Of a stretch of 64,000 bases of DNA, positions 17,942-27,287 are shown piece after piece. This DNA comes from Phytohabitans suffuscus (GTDB lineage: Bacteria; Actinomycetota; Actinomycetes; Mycobacteriales; Micromonosporaceae): assembly GCF_011764565.1 (NCBI RefSeq), contig NZ_AP022871.1:744001-808000 (forward strand), read 5' to 3'. Positions within the stretch are counted from its first letter, which is position 1, and every line of letters starts with the position of its first letter. Below the pieces are notes generated by a model. It made no database searches, was not told where the DNA came from, and saw nothing but the letters and a program-made list of their open reading frames with translations. A program made the translations under genes and the position numbers.

Positions 17942-18079
17942 ACCGCACTTTCCAACGGCGCGGCCCCGGAGGCAACCGACAGTCTGTAACCGCCGCGAAC
18001 GGAAGGTATCCAGCCCGCCGCCGGGACCCTTCGGCGAGCGAAGGCGAGCCAGCGGGCACCGCACCGTTAAGATCCGACG

Positions 18080-19018
18080 GTGCACGTGCAGCCGGTCCCG
18101 CTCCCGTCCGGCGAGCCAGCCGCCGTGCTCGACGGCGTGGCTCGCTGGATCACCTCCGCGCCCCTACGCGACCTCGTCGCCGCGTTCGGCGGCCGGTGGC
18201 CCGGCGGCGACAGCCCGTCGCTGCTGGGCTGGCTGGACGCGTTCTCGGCGACGCACTGGGACTTCCGGGCCGGCGGCGAGCGCCCCGACGCGGTCGAGCC
18301 CGACCTCGACCCCGAGGTCGCCGCGCTGGTCGAGGTCTCGGCCGAGGCGCTCGGCATGGTCGGCGCCAAGCCACCGCCGCGCCGCGACTACAAGCACGTG
18401 GTGGTGCTCGGCGGTTTCGCGTACGCCTGCCTGCGGCGCACCGCGTACGCCGCGCACCTGCTGCACCGGGGCACGATCGCCGAAGGCGTGGGCGTGCTCG
18501 GCAGCCTCCGCCCGCTCAGCGCGGCCGAGCGGGCCCTCCCGCCGGTGGCCGGCTGCCACAGCGAGGTCGACGTGCTCGACCTGGGCGTGCGGCGGGCGTT
18601 CAAGGTCGACGAGCCGGCCGAGACGGACGTGGCGCCGGACGGCTCCTGGTCCGTACGCACCTACGTGCCTGCCGACGACCCGCGGATCACGGTGCTGGCC
18701 GCGCCGTCGTCCGAGCCCGGGGTACGCCGCGCGCACACCGCCGACACCCAGCGCTTCTGGGCCAGGCGGGCGGCGCTGGCACAGGGCGACCGCCTGCTGG
18801 TGGTGACCGCCCCGATCTACGTGCCCTTCCAGCACTGCGACGCGGTGCGCACGCTCGGCCTGCCGTACGGCTGCGCCGTCGACACGGTCGGCGTCGACCC
18901 CCGCCTCGCCGACGAGCTGCCCCTGCCCGAGCCGACGCTCACACCCGGCCGCTACCTGCAGGAGATCCGCTCGGCCATCCGCTCGATGCGCCTACTGGTC
19001 GCCGCCCTCGGCGGCTGA
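18080..19018 (+). CDS. Conserved hypothetical protein
   Basis: 312 aa, no recognised family. It begins GTG CAC GTG. The middle has 'YKHVVVLGGFAYACLRRTAY' and the C-terminal part 'LLVVTAPIYVPFQHCDAVRT', a layout loosely like DUF218/YdcF-type Rossmann proteins (an early 'VLGG' strand, a late 'T.P.h' strand). That is a faint structural guess. No signal peptide or membrane segment. Base composition is like the core genome, unlike the next gene. Confidence 0.7.
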   Translation: MHVQPVPLPSGEPAAVLDGVARWITSAPLRDLVAAFGGRWPGGDSPSLLGWLDAFSATHWDFRAGGERPDAVEPDLDPEVAALVEVSAEALGMVGAKPPPRRDYKHVVVLGGFAYACLRRTAYAAHLLHRGTIAEGVGVLGSLRPLSAAERALPPVAGCHSEVDVLDLGVRRAFKVDEPAETDVAPDGSWSVRTYVPADDPRITVLAAPSSEPGVRRAHTADTQRFWARRAALAQGDRLLVVTAPIYVPFQHCDAVRTLGLPYGCAVDTVGVDPRLADELPLPEPTLTPGRYLQEIRSAIRSMRLLVAALGG

Positions 19019-19062
19019 TCCTTTGAGACGAAACTGATAACGGGAGCCAGAGGGTCTGGGCC

Positions 19063-20521
19063 TTGCGGCCAGCCGACTGGACTCCCGTCGATTTGACTAC
19101 CATAGCACGCGTGGCCCTCAGCGGAGGATTCGATGAACACGTCGTGCAACGCATGCTCGAGATGTGTCATCCAGCCACGCCCTGGTGGCGGCGACTATGG
19201 CAGCCAGGGACCATCCTTTTGGCGCGCGAGCTTCTCGAAGCCGGCGACCCCGCGATGTCGGCCAGCGACCATGCGCGAGACGCCTTGCTGGCGCAACTTC
19301 GCGATCGAGCAATGAACGATCCAGGTTGCGGACCGCCGAGACAGCGAACGGCCACACGGACGCTGCTGCAGGCGAAATCCGCCTCAATCGTGCGCCCGGG
19401 CCATAACTGGTCACTCCTTGAGCAGTACGCCGATTCCTTGAGCGCCAGCTATCTGGCCAACTGGGCCAGTGAACTCCGCGCGCAGGCCGCCACCCCGAGC
19501 TTGTCCGCAGAGGCCACGGCTCGCCTACTGGTTGCGCATCTGCTCGATGAGGGCTGCAGCGAAAAGTTCGTTCATCGCTGGCTGACCTACCATTCACAAC
19601 ACGACTCGACAACGTACACCCTGGCCGACCTCGTCGACCTGCTCACTGCACGGATGTCGCAGCCATCGACAGCCACCGAAGTCCTTGTCCCCTTGGCAGC
19701 CGAGGTCACGTTGCCACGCCCGTTACCGCCAGGCTGGCTCACGACCCAGCAGGCCCGCCATTGGCGTGCGGCCAACATCCCCGACTCCACTCCGACGCGC
19801 CAGCACGGCGCGCTTCTGTTGACGGTCACCGCCCACGACATCTACGCCGCAGCCGACCTGGTTCGGGACCGCGTCTCCGCCATGATGAACAAATTCAGCT
19901 TCGGGGCGCGAAAAGAGTTGCTGGTCGGCAGCGATCACCGGCGCGTGGGCCGCGATCGAAGGACTCCTGATCGGCCCTGGTGATCAGACGAAACATACCG
20001 CGGCAGAGCGGATCGCACTCATCACGGGCTGCGCCTTCGCGCGCGCGGAGATCACAAGCCTCGCCTGGGCACATCAGCGGGCGTCCAACGACCAACTGTC
20101 GACCGCCATCCTCGCCGCGAAGACCAACAAAGAGCGTGCGCGCCTGACTATCGACGCGATATCGGCGGGGATCCCCCTCAAGCTGAGTCGCGTGGAGGAT
20201 CGCAATGGCCTCACCCGGACGCAAGGCTTGGTGCGAAATCCGTATGGTCACATCACTGGCGTAACACAGTGTCTGGAAGCCACGTTCGGCGCGCTTTACC
20301 GCCAACGCAACGCGCTCGCGCACGCCGGGGGCATCGATGCCGTCGCGCTCCGTTCCACGCTGTCTCGCGCGGCCCCTCTCGTGGCAGCCGGCATAGATCG
20401 CATCGTCGACGCCGCGCTCAAGGAGGGTTTGAGCCCGCTGGAGCTGGCCGCTCGGGCCAAGCTTCGACTCGAAGGCCTGCGCGGGCGGGCTCCCGTCGAC
20501 GCTGTCGACCTACTCGGCTGA
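19063..20521 (+). CDS. Large protein with C-terminal ApeA-like HEPN domain (frameshifted)
   Basis: About 485 aa when read across one shift near 19923. The C-terminal third has 'GAWAAIEGLLIGPGDQTKHT', 'AERIALITGCAFARAEIT' and 'LYRQRNALAHAGGIDA'. The R-N-x3-H motif and the layout match ApeA-like HEPN domains, known in anti-phage abortive-infection RNases and related proteins. The N-terminal 300 residues match nothing recognised. The gene is visibly less GC-rich with mixed third codon positions, suggesting acquisition. The shift is one extra G (GG for G at 19923-19924), which would restore 'KELLSAAITGAW'; it is not a long run, so decay is possible. The TTG start is uncertain. Confidence 0.55.
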
Positions 20522-20562
20522 CAGGGCGCACAGGGCGCACAGACGGGCGTGCCGGAGGGCTG

Positions 20563-21899
20563 TCACATGAGCGGCGCGGTGTCGCGGACGGCCTGGGCGA
20601 ATACCTCGGACCTGTGCTCGAAGTTGCGGAACCGCCCGTAGCTCGGCGCCGCCGGGGACAGCAGCACCGCCCCGCCGGCCGGGGTCAGGGTGCGGGCCAG
20701 CCGCACCGCGTCGGCGAGGTCGCCGGCCACCTCGGTGCGGACGCCGGGCAGGCCCTCCAGCGCGGCCACGATCCGCTCCCCGCTGTCCGGGATGCCGATC
20801 ACGGTGAGCTCGCGGCTGGCCAGGTGCTCGCGCAGCGGGGTGTAGTCGAGTCCCCGGTCGGTGCCCCGACGATCACCGTGAGCGGCCGCCCGTCGTACGC
20901 GTCGATCGCGTGCATCGAGGCGTACGGGCTGGTGGCGAGCGTGTCGTCGACGAACGTCAGCCCCGACGGGTCTTCGATCTCGGTGAGCCGGTGCGGCAGC
21001 GCGGCGAAGCTCTTCGCGGCCGTGGCGAGCGTGTCCGCCGTGGCGACGGTGTCGATGCCGAGCGCCTCCAGCACGGCCAGCGCCACGCACAGGTTGCGCT
21101 CGTTGTGCCGCCCGACCAGCGGCAGCACCGCCCGCTCGAACAGCGGCGTCCCCGCCCGGTACACCATCCCGTCCCGCACGTGGTACGAGTCGGGCAGCCC
21201 GGCGCGGACCGCCGGCCGGTCGCCGATCTCGGCGGCGAGCCGCTCGTCGAGCCCGTTGACCACGACGGTCTCTGGTCCGTGGGCGATGAGGTTGAGCTTG
21301 TCCCGGTAGTACTCGCGCTCGCCGCCGTGCGCGTCGAGGTGCTCGGGGAAGAGCGCGGTCACCACCGCCACCCGGGGCGAGTCGGTGAGGTCGCTGCACT
21401 GGTAGCTGGACAGCTCCAGCACGTACTGGTCGCTGGGGGGCAGGTCGAGCACCGGTACACCGATGTTGCCGCCGAAGACGTTGGGCCGGCCGGCGGCGCC
21501 GAGCAGGTGGCTGATCAGGCTCGACGTGGTGCTCTTGCCCTTGCTGCCGGTCACGCCCACGGTGGCGGCGGCGTGGTCGGCCATCCACAGCGCGGTGCCG
21601 CCGGTGACCGTGATCCCCCGCTCGCGGGCCTCCACGACCCAGCGGTGGGTCTGCGGCACGCCCGGCGAGCGCACGATCACGTCGGCGCCCATCAGCGCGT
21701 CGTGGCAGTCGTCGCCGGTGACCAGCGGCACGTCCTTCGCCCTGCTCCGCGCCCAGTCGAGCGAGAGGAAGTTGACCGTGTCGTCGACGGCCACGAGGCG
21801 GGCCGGCCCGTGCGCCGCGATCGCCGCCGCGGCGGCCACCCCCTCGCGCCCCGAGCCCCAGACCGCGACGGAACGGCCGCGCAGGTCAGCCAGGCGCAC
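20563..21899 (-). CDS. murD2: MurD2-type UDP-MurNAc-L-Ala--L-glutamate ligase (frameshifted)
   Basis: About 445 aa. Mur ligase layout: N-terminal 'SVAVWGSGREGVAAAAAIAA', ATP loop 'GVTGSKGKSTTSS', central 'VVTALFPEHLDAHG', and a C-terminal domain ending '..FAQAVRDTAPLM'. Divergent from murL, so it is probably MurD2, which adds L-Glu instead of D-Glu. The frame breaks at four C (20864-20867); a fifth restores 'LTVIVGGTDRGLDYTPL'. GTG 21899 has a good GGAGG seven bases upstream. As a cell-wall precursor enzyme it is unlikely to be a real pseudogene. Confidence 0.8.
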
Positions 21900-21945
21900 G
21901 TGCTCTCCTCCCTCACCGGTGGACCGTGTAGGCCTAGTATTGCGT

Positions 21946-23246
21946 GTGCTCGACACGAGTTTTCGGCGACTGTCCTTTCCGGCGCTCAGGTTCGACCCGG
22001 CGACCGGCGTGGCGGAGCTGCCGTACGCGCTGGATGGGCTCGAGTTCATCGAGACGGTGACATTTCCGGCCGTGGACGGGGAGCCGTCGGCCGCCTTCGG
22101 CAAGGTGCTGGAGCTGCTGCACCTCGTCGCGGGCGTGAGCTACTTCAAGGTCGGCGCGCCGCCGGAGATCACGACCACGACGCCGCTGAGCCCGGCCGCC
22201 GCGGCCCTGCTCGACGCCGTCTACACCAAGGGCATGGCCGAGTACGCGTACCGCAACGACCTGCCGCACGTGCTCTCGCTGTCCGTCACCGCCCCCGCCG
22301 CCCCGCCCGCGACCCCGGTCTCCGTGGCCGGCGGCCGCCCGCTGAGCCCGGTCGGCGGCGGCAAGGACTCGATCGTCACGCTGGAGGCGCTGCGCGAGGG
22401 CGGGCTCGACCCGGTGCCGTTCGCGGTCAACCCCAACTGGGTGATCCAGTCGGTCTTCGCCGCCTCGGGGCTGACCCCGCTCGCCGCCCGCCGCAGGATC
22501 GACCCCAAGCTGTTCGACCTGAACGCCGCCGGCGCGCTCAACGGCCACATCCCGGTCACCGCGATCAACTCGCTGATCGCCGTCGCCACCGCCGTACTGC
22601 ACGGGCTCGGGCCGGTGGTCATGTCCAACGAGCGCTCCGCCTCCGACCCCAACCTGGTCTGGAACGGTCACGAGATCAACCACCAGTGGTCCAAGGGCGT
22701 CGAGGCCGAAGGGCTGCTGCGCGAGGCGCTGGCCGCGCAGGCCGGGCTCGCCGACGCGTACTTCTCGCTGCTGCGCCCCCTCTCCGAGCTGCACATCGCC
22801 CGCCTGTTCGCCGAGCACACCCGCTACGACGACGTGGTGACCAGCTGCAACGCCGCGTTCAAGCTGCACGACGCGAGCGCCCGCTGGTGCGGCCACTGCC
22901 CGAAGTGCCGCTTCGTCTTCCTGGCGATGGCCCCGTTCATGCCGCGGGCCCGGCTTGTCGCGATCTTCGGCGCCGACCTGCTGGCCGACGAGACGCAGAT
23001 CCCGGGCTACAAGGAGCTGCTCGGCCTCGACGGGCACAAGCCGTTCGAGTGCGTGGGCGAGGTCGAGGAGTCGGTGGTCGCCCTGTCACTGCTGCGAGAC
23101 CAGGCCGAGTGGGCCGGCGCCCAGGTCGTCTCCGAGCTGGCCGCCGCCGTCCCGGACACCGCCTGGGCGGAGGCCGCCCGCTCCGACGTCTTCACCCCGG
23201 GCGGCACCAGCTACGTCCCCCAGCCTTCGCGCGACTCGTCGTCTAG
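21946..23246 (+). CDS. murL: MurL, UDP-MurNAc-L-Ala-L-Glu epimerase (3' end frameshifted)
   Basis: 433 aa. It has the ATP-pyrophosphatase-like loop 'PVGGGKDSIVTLEAL', 'VMSNERSASDPNLVWNGHEI', and a C-terminal cysteine/histidine cluster 'RWCGHCPKCRFVFLAM'. These match MurL, which epimerises the terminal L-Glu of UDP-MurNAc-L-Ala-L-Glu to D-Glu, known from Xanthomonas with homologues in Micromonospora. Divergent from murD2 with 46 bp between starts. As sequenced the frame runs past its natural stop at CCCCC (23217-23221); one more C gives '..SYVPPAFARLVV' and TAG 23244-23246. Confidence 0.85.
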
Positions 23247-23333
23247 GAGACCTTCCGGGGTCGAGGTCCGCTCAGCCACCCGAGCCACATCAGCCCCGTC
23301 CGCACCGCGCGGGCCATGCCGCCGCACCCGATC

Positions 23334-23396
23334 CGCTCAGCGGTACAAGTGGCACCTTATGGAGCCCGCAAAACGTGCCTCCTGTACCGCTGAGCG
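23334..23396. repeat. 63-bp near-palindrome R5
   Basis: Perfect 14-bp outer arms CGCTCAGCGGTACA and TGTACCGCTGAGCG enclose a partly self-complementary 35-bp centre. Only one copy was found in the window. Part of the non-coding island 23247-23811, which holds no gene. Confidence 0.7.
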
Positions 23397-23471
23397 CGCG
23401 ACCAGCGCGCTCGCGGTCCGCGCCCGCCCGGATCGGTTCCGGGCTGATCGTGGACGCGAGCCGCGACCGCA

Positions 23472-23525
23472 GCGGATCGTGGTATGAAACCGCCCTCCTG
23501 GGGGCGGATCCGTACCACGATCCGC
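23472..23525 (+). repeat. 54-bp palindromic dispersed repeat R2, copy a
   Basis: Imperfect 24-bp inverted repeat. The left arm starts GCGGATCGTGGTATGAAACC; the right arm ends GTACCACGATCCGC. Near-identical copies lie at 32909-32962 (same orientation) and 41463-41516 (inverted). MITE- or REP-like, always between genes. Confidence 0.85.
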
Positions 23526-23643
23526 TAAACCACCGTGGACAGACACCCGACCGGGTGGAACTGGCCCCGCCACCTACCCAGCACCCGGAGCCAGGGTGCG
23601 GGTCTGCCCGCAGTAACGGGCACAGGCCGTTGCTTTCTGCCGG

Positions 23644-23695
23644 TTTGTCCGCCTGTCGCAGAGCCGAGGGATCGGCTCCGACGGATTGGGACAAA
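23644..23695. repeat. 52-bp palindromic dispersed repeat R4, copy a
   Basis: TTTGTCC...GGACAAA outer arms with an inner stem GAGCCGA-GGGA-TCGGCTC. A diverged copy lies at 41666-41722. In both cases the element lies about 120-150 bp to the right of an R2 element. Confidence 0.7.
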
Positions 23696-23811
23696 CGCGA
23701 CGCCGCCGCAACGCAGATCGGCGACCGGCGACCGGACCCCGGACCCGCAACCAGCGCAGGCCCCGGAACGGACGGACACCCCGCGCGTCACACGACCCGA
23801 CCCCGCGCCGT

Positions 23812-25436
23812 CTAGGGCGAGGCGCGCGGGTCGCGTACGGCGTCGAGGGCCAGGATCGCCACGTGCAGCGACAGGCAGGTGTCGACCGCGTCCAGGTCGG
23901 CGTCGAGGATCCGCTCGATGCGGGCCAGCCGCTCGTACAGCGCGGGCCGGGACACGTGCGCCGCGGCGGCCGCCGCGGACTTGTTGCGGCCGCTGTCCAG
24001 GTAGGCGCGGAGCGTGCCGAGCAGGCGCTCCTTGGGGTGCCGCGCGTCGTACGCCAGCAGCCCGCCCAGCTCCCGCTCGACGAACGTCTGCAGGCGCGGC
24101 TCGTCGCGCAGCAGGTGCAGCAGGCCGGCCAGCCCCACGTCCGGCAGCCGGAAGACCTCGACGTCCCGCCGACCGTGCCGCGCCGCGCCGGCCACCTGGC
24201 GGGCCTCGGCGAGGGAGCGGCGGGCGTCCCGCAGCGACTCGACCCGCGAACCGGCCGCCACGACCACGGCGGGCGCGGACTCACCCCGTACCCGGTGAAA
24301 GGCGGCGGCGAACGCGGACAGTGACCGCTCGTCGTCGGCGGCCGTGGGCAGCGCGACCAGAGCGCCCACGGCGTGGTCGTCCAGCGGGCCGGCCAGGCCG
24401 GTGAGCGCCGCCTCGCGCAGTGCCTGGCTCACCGTCTCGGCCAGGTCACGCAGGCGGGCGGCGTCGGGCACGGGCTCCTCGCCCCGGTGCCGCACGACCA
24501 CGCCGACGAGGTGGCGGCGATCCAGCGGTACCCCCAGCGCCCGCGCCCGCAGCGCCACCTCGTCGACCGGGCGGGTGTGGTCGAGCAGGGCGGTGAGCAG
24601 GGTGCGGTGGATCTGGTGTTCGAGGCCCTCGGCGTCGCGGCGGGTGAGGCGGCCGAGGGCGAGTGTGGAGGCCGCGCGTTCGAGCAGGATCGACAGGCGG
24701 GTGGGCGGCGGCCCGTCCCCCGCCCACCGGGCCAGCAGCCGTCCCCAGTCCTGCCCCGGGCGCCGACGGTGGTGACCAGCCAGCCCGCGTCCGCGTCGTA
24801 CGCGGTGCGCCCGGCCGGCTGGATCCGCCGCGAGTGCTGCTCCCACGCGTCCAGCAGCAGCTCGGCTCGCTCGCCCGCGGTGTCGTAGGCGAGCACCTGG
24901 CGGGCCAGGTTCTCCAGCACCACCGGGCACCCGGCCAGCACGGCCGCCTGGTGCACCACGTCGGCCGGCTCGGCCCCCTCGACGGACAGCTCGGTGAACC
25001 GCTGGTGGATCTCCTCGGTCGCCCGCAGCTCGGTCAGCTGCGCGTCCACGATCAGCGCGTGCACCGCCTCGGTGATCCGCACGAACGGCGTCGTCCGGCG
25101 CAGCTCCACCAGCGGCATCCCGCGCCGCTGCGCGGCCGCGACCATCACCTTGGGGACACTGCCCTTGTACCGCCGGCCCAGCTCGACGACCAGGCCGGCG
25201 ACGCCGACGTCGGCCAGGTCCGCGATGAACGCCCGGATGCCCGCGTCGTCGGCGGGCAGCCCGATGCCGGTGGTGAGCACCAGCTCGCCGCCGCGCAGGA
25301 GCGTGGCGATGTCGGGCACCTCGGCCGCGTGCACCCACCGCACCGGCCGGTCCAGCCCGGCCTCGCCGGCCGCCACCCGGGGCTCCCCGTGGCGCACGGG
25401 AGCGAGGGCGATGACCTCACGGACGGTAGGGAACAC
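23812..25436 (-). CDS. PucR family transcriptional regulator (frameshifted)
   Basis: About 541 aa. The N-terminal PucR domain ('RPVRWVHAAEVPDIATLLRG', 'ELVLTTGIGLPADD') and the C-terminal HTH_30 ('SRPALYERLARIERILDADL') define the family, which in actinomycetes controls purine, amine or amino-acid catabolism. The frame breaks at four C (24754-24757); a fifth restores 'VGARGQDWGRLL'. It starts with GTG four bases after the stop of the upstream SpoU gene, so the two are probably co-transcribed. Confidence 0.8.
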
Positions 25437-25440
25437 GTGA

Positions 25441-26241
25441 TCAGTCTTCCCGACCCAGCTCCCAGAACGCGACCGCGGCCGCCGCGGCCACGTTGAGCGA
25501 GTCGACCCCGCGGCGCATGGGGATGACCACCCGCTTGTCGCTGGCCTCGACGGCCCTCGCGGACAGGCCGGCACCCTCGGCGCCGAGCAGCAGCGCCGGC
25601 CGGGCCCGGTCGGCCGCGGTCAGCGTCTGGATCGGCACCGCGTCGGCGGCCAGGGTCATCGCCAGCACCGCGAAGCCGGCGCCCCGCACCTCGTCGAGCC
25701 CGGCCGGCCAGGGCGTGAGCGTCGCGTACGGCACCGCGAACACCTCGCCCATGCTCACCCGTACGCTGCGCCGGTAGAGCGGGTCGGCGCACGAGGGCGA
25801 GAGCAGCACCCCGTCGATCCCGAGCGCCGCCGCGCCGCGGAAGACCGCGCCGATGTTGGTGTGGTTGTTGACGTCTTCGAGGATCGCCACCCGCCGCGCC
25901 CCGCGCAGCACGTCCCGCGCGCCGGGCAGCGCCTTGCGGTGGAACGAGGCGAGCACCCCGCGGTGCACGTGGAAGCCGGTCGCCCTCTCCAGCACCGACT
26001 GGCTGGCCGCGTACACGGGTGCGCCGTCGAGGTCGGCGAACTGCGCGACCCGCTTCTCGTCGAGCAGGTACGACCGCGGCCGGTAGCCGGCCCGCGCGGC
26101 CCGCCGCAGGACCAGCTCCCCTTCGGCGATGAACAGCCCGTGCGGCGGCTCCCAGCGCGTACGCAGCTCCACGTCGGTCAGCGCCCGGTAGTCCGCGATC
26201 CGCTCGTCGTCCGGGTCGGTGATCAGCTCCACGGGGTGCAT
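25441..26241 (-). CDS. SpoU/TrmH family RNA 2'-O-methyltransferase
   Basis: 266 aa. The N-terminal substrate-binding part is followed by the SPOUT domain with motif 1 'LEDVNNHTNIGAVFRGAAAL', motif 2 'LLLGAEGAGLS' and motif 3 'IPMRRGVDSLNVAAAAAVAF'. These form the knotted SAM-binding site, so it methylates a tRNA or rRNA ribose; the target nucleotide is unknown. First gene of a short leftward pair with the PucR regulator. Confidence 0.9.
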   Translation of the reverse strand: MHPVELITDPDDERIADYRALTDVELRTRWEPPHGLFIAEGELVLRRAARAGYRPRSYLLDEKRVAQFADLDGAPVYAASQSVLERATGFHVHRGVLASFHRKALPGARDVLRGARRVAILEDVNNHTNIGAVFRGAAALGIDGVLLSPSCADPLYRRSVRVSMGEVFAVPYATLTPWPAGLDEVRGAGFAVLAMTLAADAVPIQTLTAADRARPALLLGAEGAGLSARAVEASDKRVVIPMRRGVDSLNVAAAAAVAFWELGRED

Positions 26242-26273
26242 TCTCCCCCGGCCCAGCTCACGCGCCCCGGGGG

Positions 26274-26360
26274 CGCCGGCCCGCGAGCGCGAGGGTCAGG
26301 GACGCCGGCCCGCGAGCGCGAGGGTCAGGGACGCCGGCCCGCGAGCGCGAGGGTCAGTTG
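26274..26360. repeat. Three tandem 29-bp repeats at a gene 3' end
   Basis: Units begin at 26274, 26303 and 26332, each CGCCGGCCCGCGAGCGCGAG followed by GGTCAG. The last copy contains the stop codon (26354-26356) of the leftward membrane-protein gene, so the end of that gene appears to have been copied downstream. Confidence 0.8.
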
Positions 26361-27154
26361 ACGCCGCCGGTCGTGGCCACCTGCGCGGCGACCGCCTGGG
26401 CACCGGCGGCGGTAGCGCTCGCACGGGTCTCGGGCGCGGCCCGCACGCTGGGCACGAAGCGGCCCGCCGTCCACGACATGCCGATGCCCGCCGCGAGCGT
26501 GAAGATGGCGCCCACTGTCTGAAGTGGACCGAGTAGGAGGCCGGCGACGCCCAGCATCGGCGCGGCGACCATCAGCAGCAGCCCGTCCGACCTGCTGAAC
26601 AGCCCGCTGGCCAGCACCGACCAGCCGGCCAGCAGCCAGCCGGCGGAGTAGACGGCGGCGCCGGCCAGTGCCAGGGTGCGGGCGTCCGTGCCGTACACCG
26701 GCGTGTCCCTCGCCAGCGCCGCGAACGGGAGCCACAGCACCGCGCCGGCGAGGCCGACCATCAGGCCGGTCGTGGCCGTACGGCGGCTGCGGGCGGCGGC
26801 CAGCAGGCCGGCCATCGCGATCAGCGCCATCAGGCCCAGCCACACCGCGACGACCCAGCCGACGAGGTGGATCGCGCGGCCGTTCTCCAGGTACGGCAGT
26901 GGCGCGCCGCCGTCCCACCGGCCGAGCGTGACCGCGCCGTACGCGACGGCGTATCCGGGAAGGGTCCACATGAGGGCGCGGGCGAAGCGCCGCACCGACC
27001 AGGCCCAGGTGGCGTTGGTGACCGGGCCGACGGGTGAGCGTCCCGGTGCGGCGGCTGCGACGACGGCGACCCCCGCGTCTGTCCGGGAGACCACCTTGAC
27101 CGGCGTGGACCGCACGGTCGAGCCGGGCCGTGTGTGTCTCGTGGCGTTCGTCAT
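26354..27154 (-). CDS. Hypothetical integral membrane protein
   Basis: 266 aa with about five hydrophobic segments between residues 60 and 235, such as 'LVGWVVAVWLGLMALIAMAG' and 'LLLMVAAPMLGVAGLLLGPL'. The N-terminal 50 residues are basic and probably cytoplasmic; the tail is Ala/Thr-rich. No family recognised. It is preceded by a hairpin and ends in the 29-bp tandem repeat. Confidence 0.7.
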   Translation of the reverse strand: MTNATRHTRPGSTVRSTPVKVVSRTDAGVAVVAAAAPGRSPVGPVTNATWAWSVRRFARALMWTLPGYAVAYGAVTLGRWDGGAPLPYLENGRAIHLVGWVVAVWLGLMALIAMAGLLAAARSRRTATTGLMVGLAGAVLWLPFAALARDTPVYGTDARTLALAGAAVYSAGWLLAGWSVLASGLFSRSDGLLLMVAAPMLGVAGLLLGPLQTVGAIFTLAAGIGMSWTAGRFVPSVRAAPETRASATAAGAQAVAAQVATTGGVN

Positions 27155-27184
27155 GCGGACCGCCTTCCCCCGCCGGAACGCGCC

Positions 27185-27236
27185 GGCGCCCCGGCAACCA
27201 CCATGCTTCGTAGATCATGGCAGTCGCCGGGGCGCC
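27185..27236 (-). terminator. Strong hairpin between the SPFH and membrane-protein genes
   Basis: Perfect 11-bp arms GGCGCCCCGGC and GCCGGGGCGCC, with CCATG/CATGG inside, lie 52 bp past the stop of the leftward SPFH gene. There is no T run, so it is a terminator-like structure of the kind common in high-GC genomes. Confidence 0.5.
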
Positions 27237-27287
27237 AAGCGGATGTTTCCGACTAATCAGGCAGCCGGGCGCAAGTGGACACGCCGG

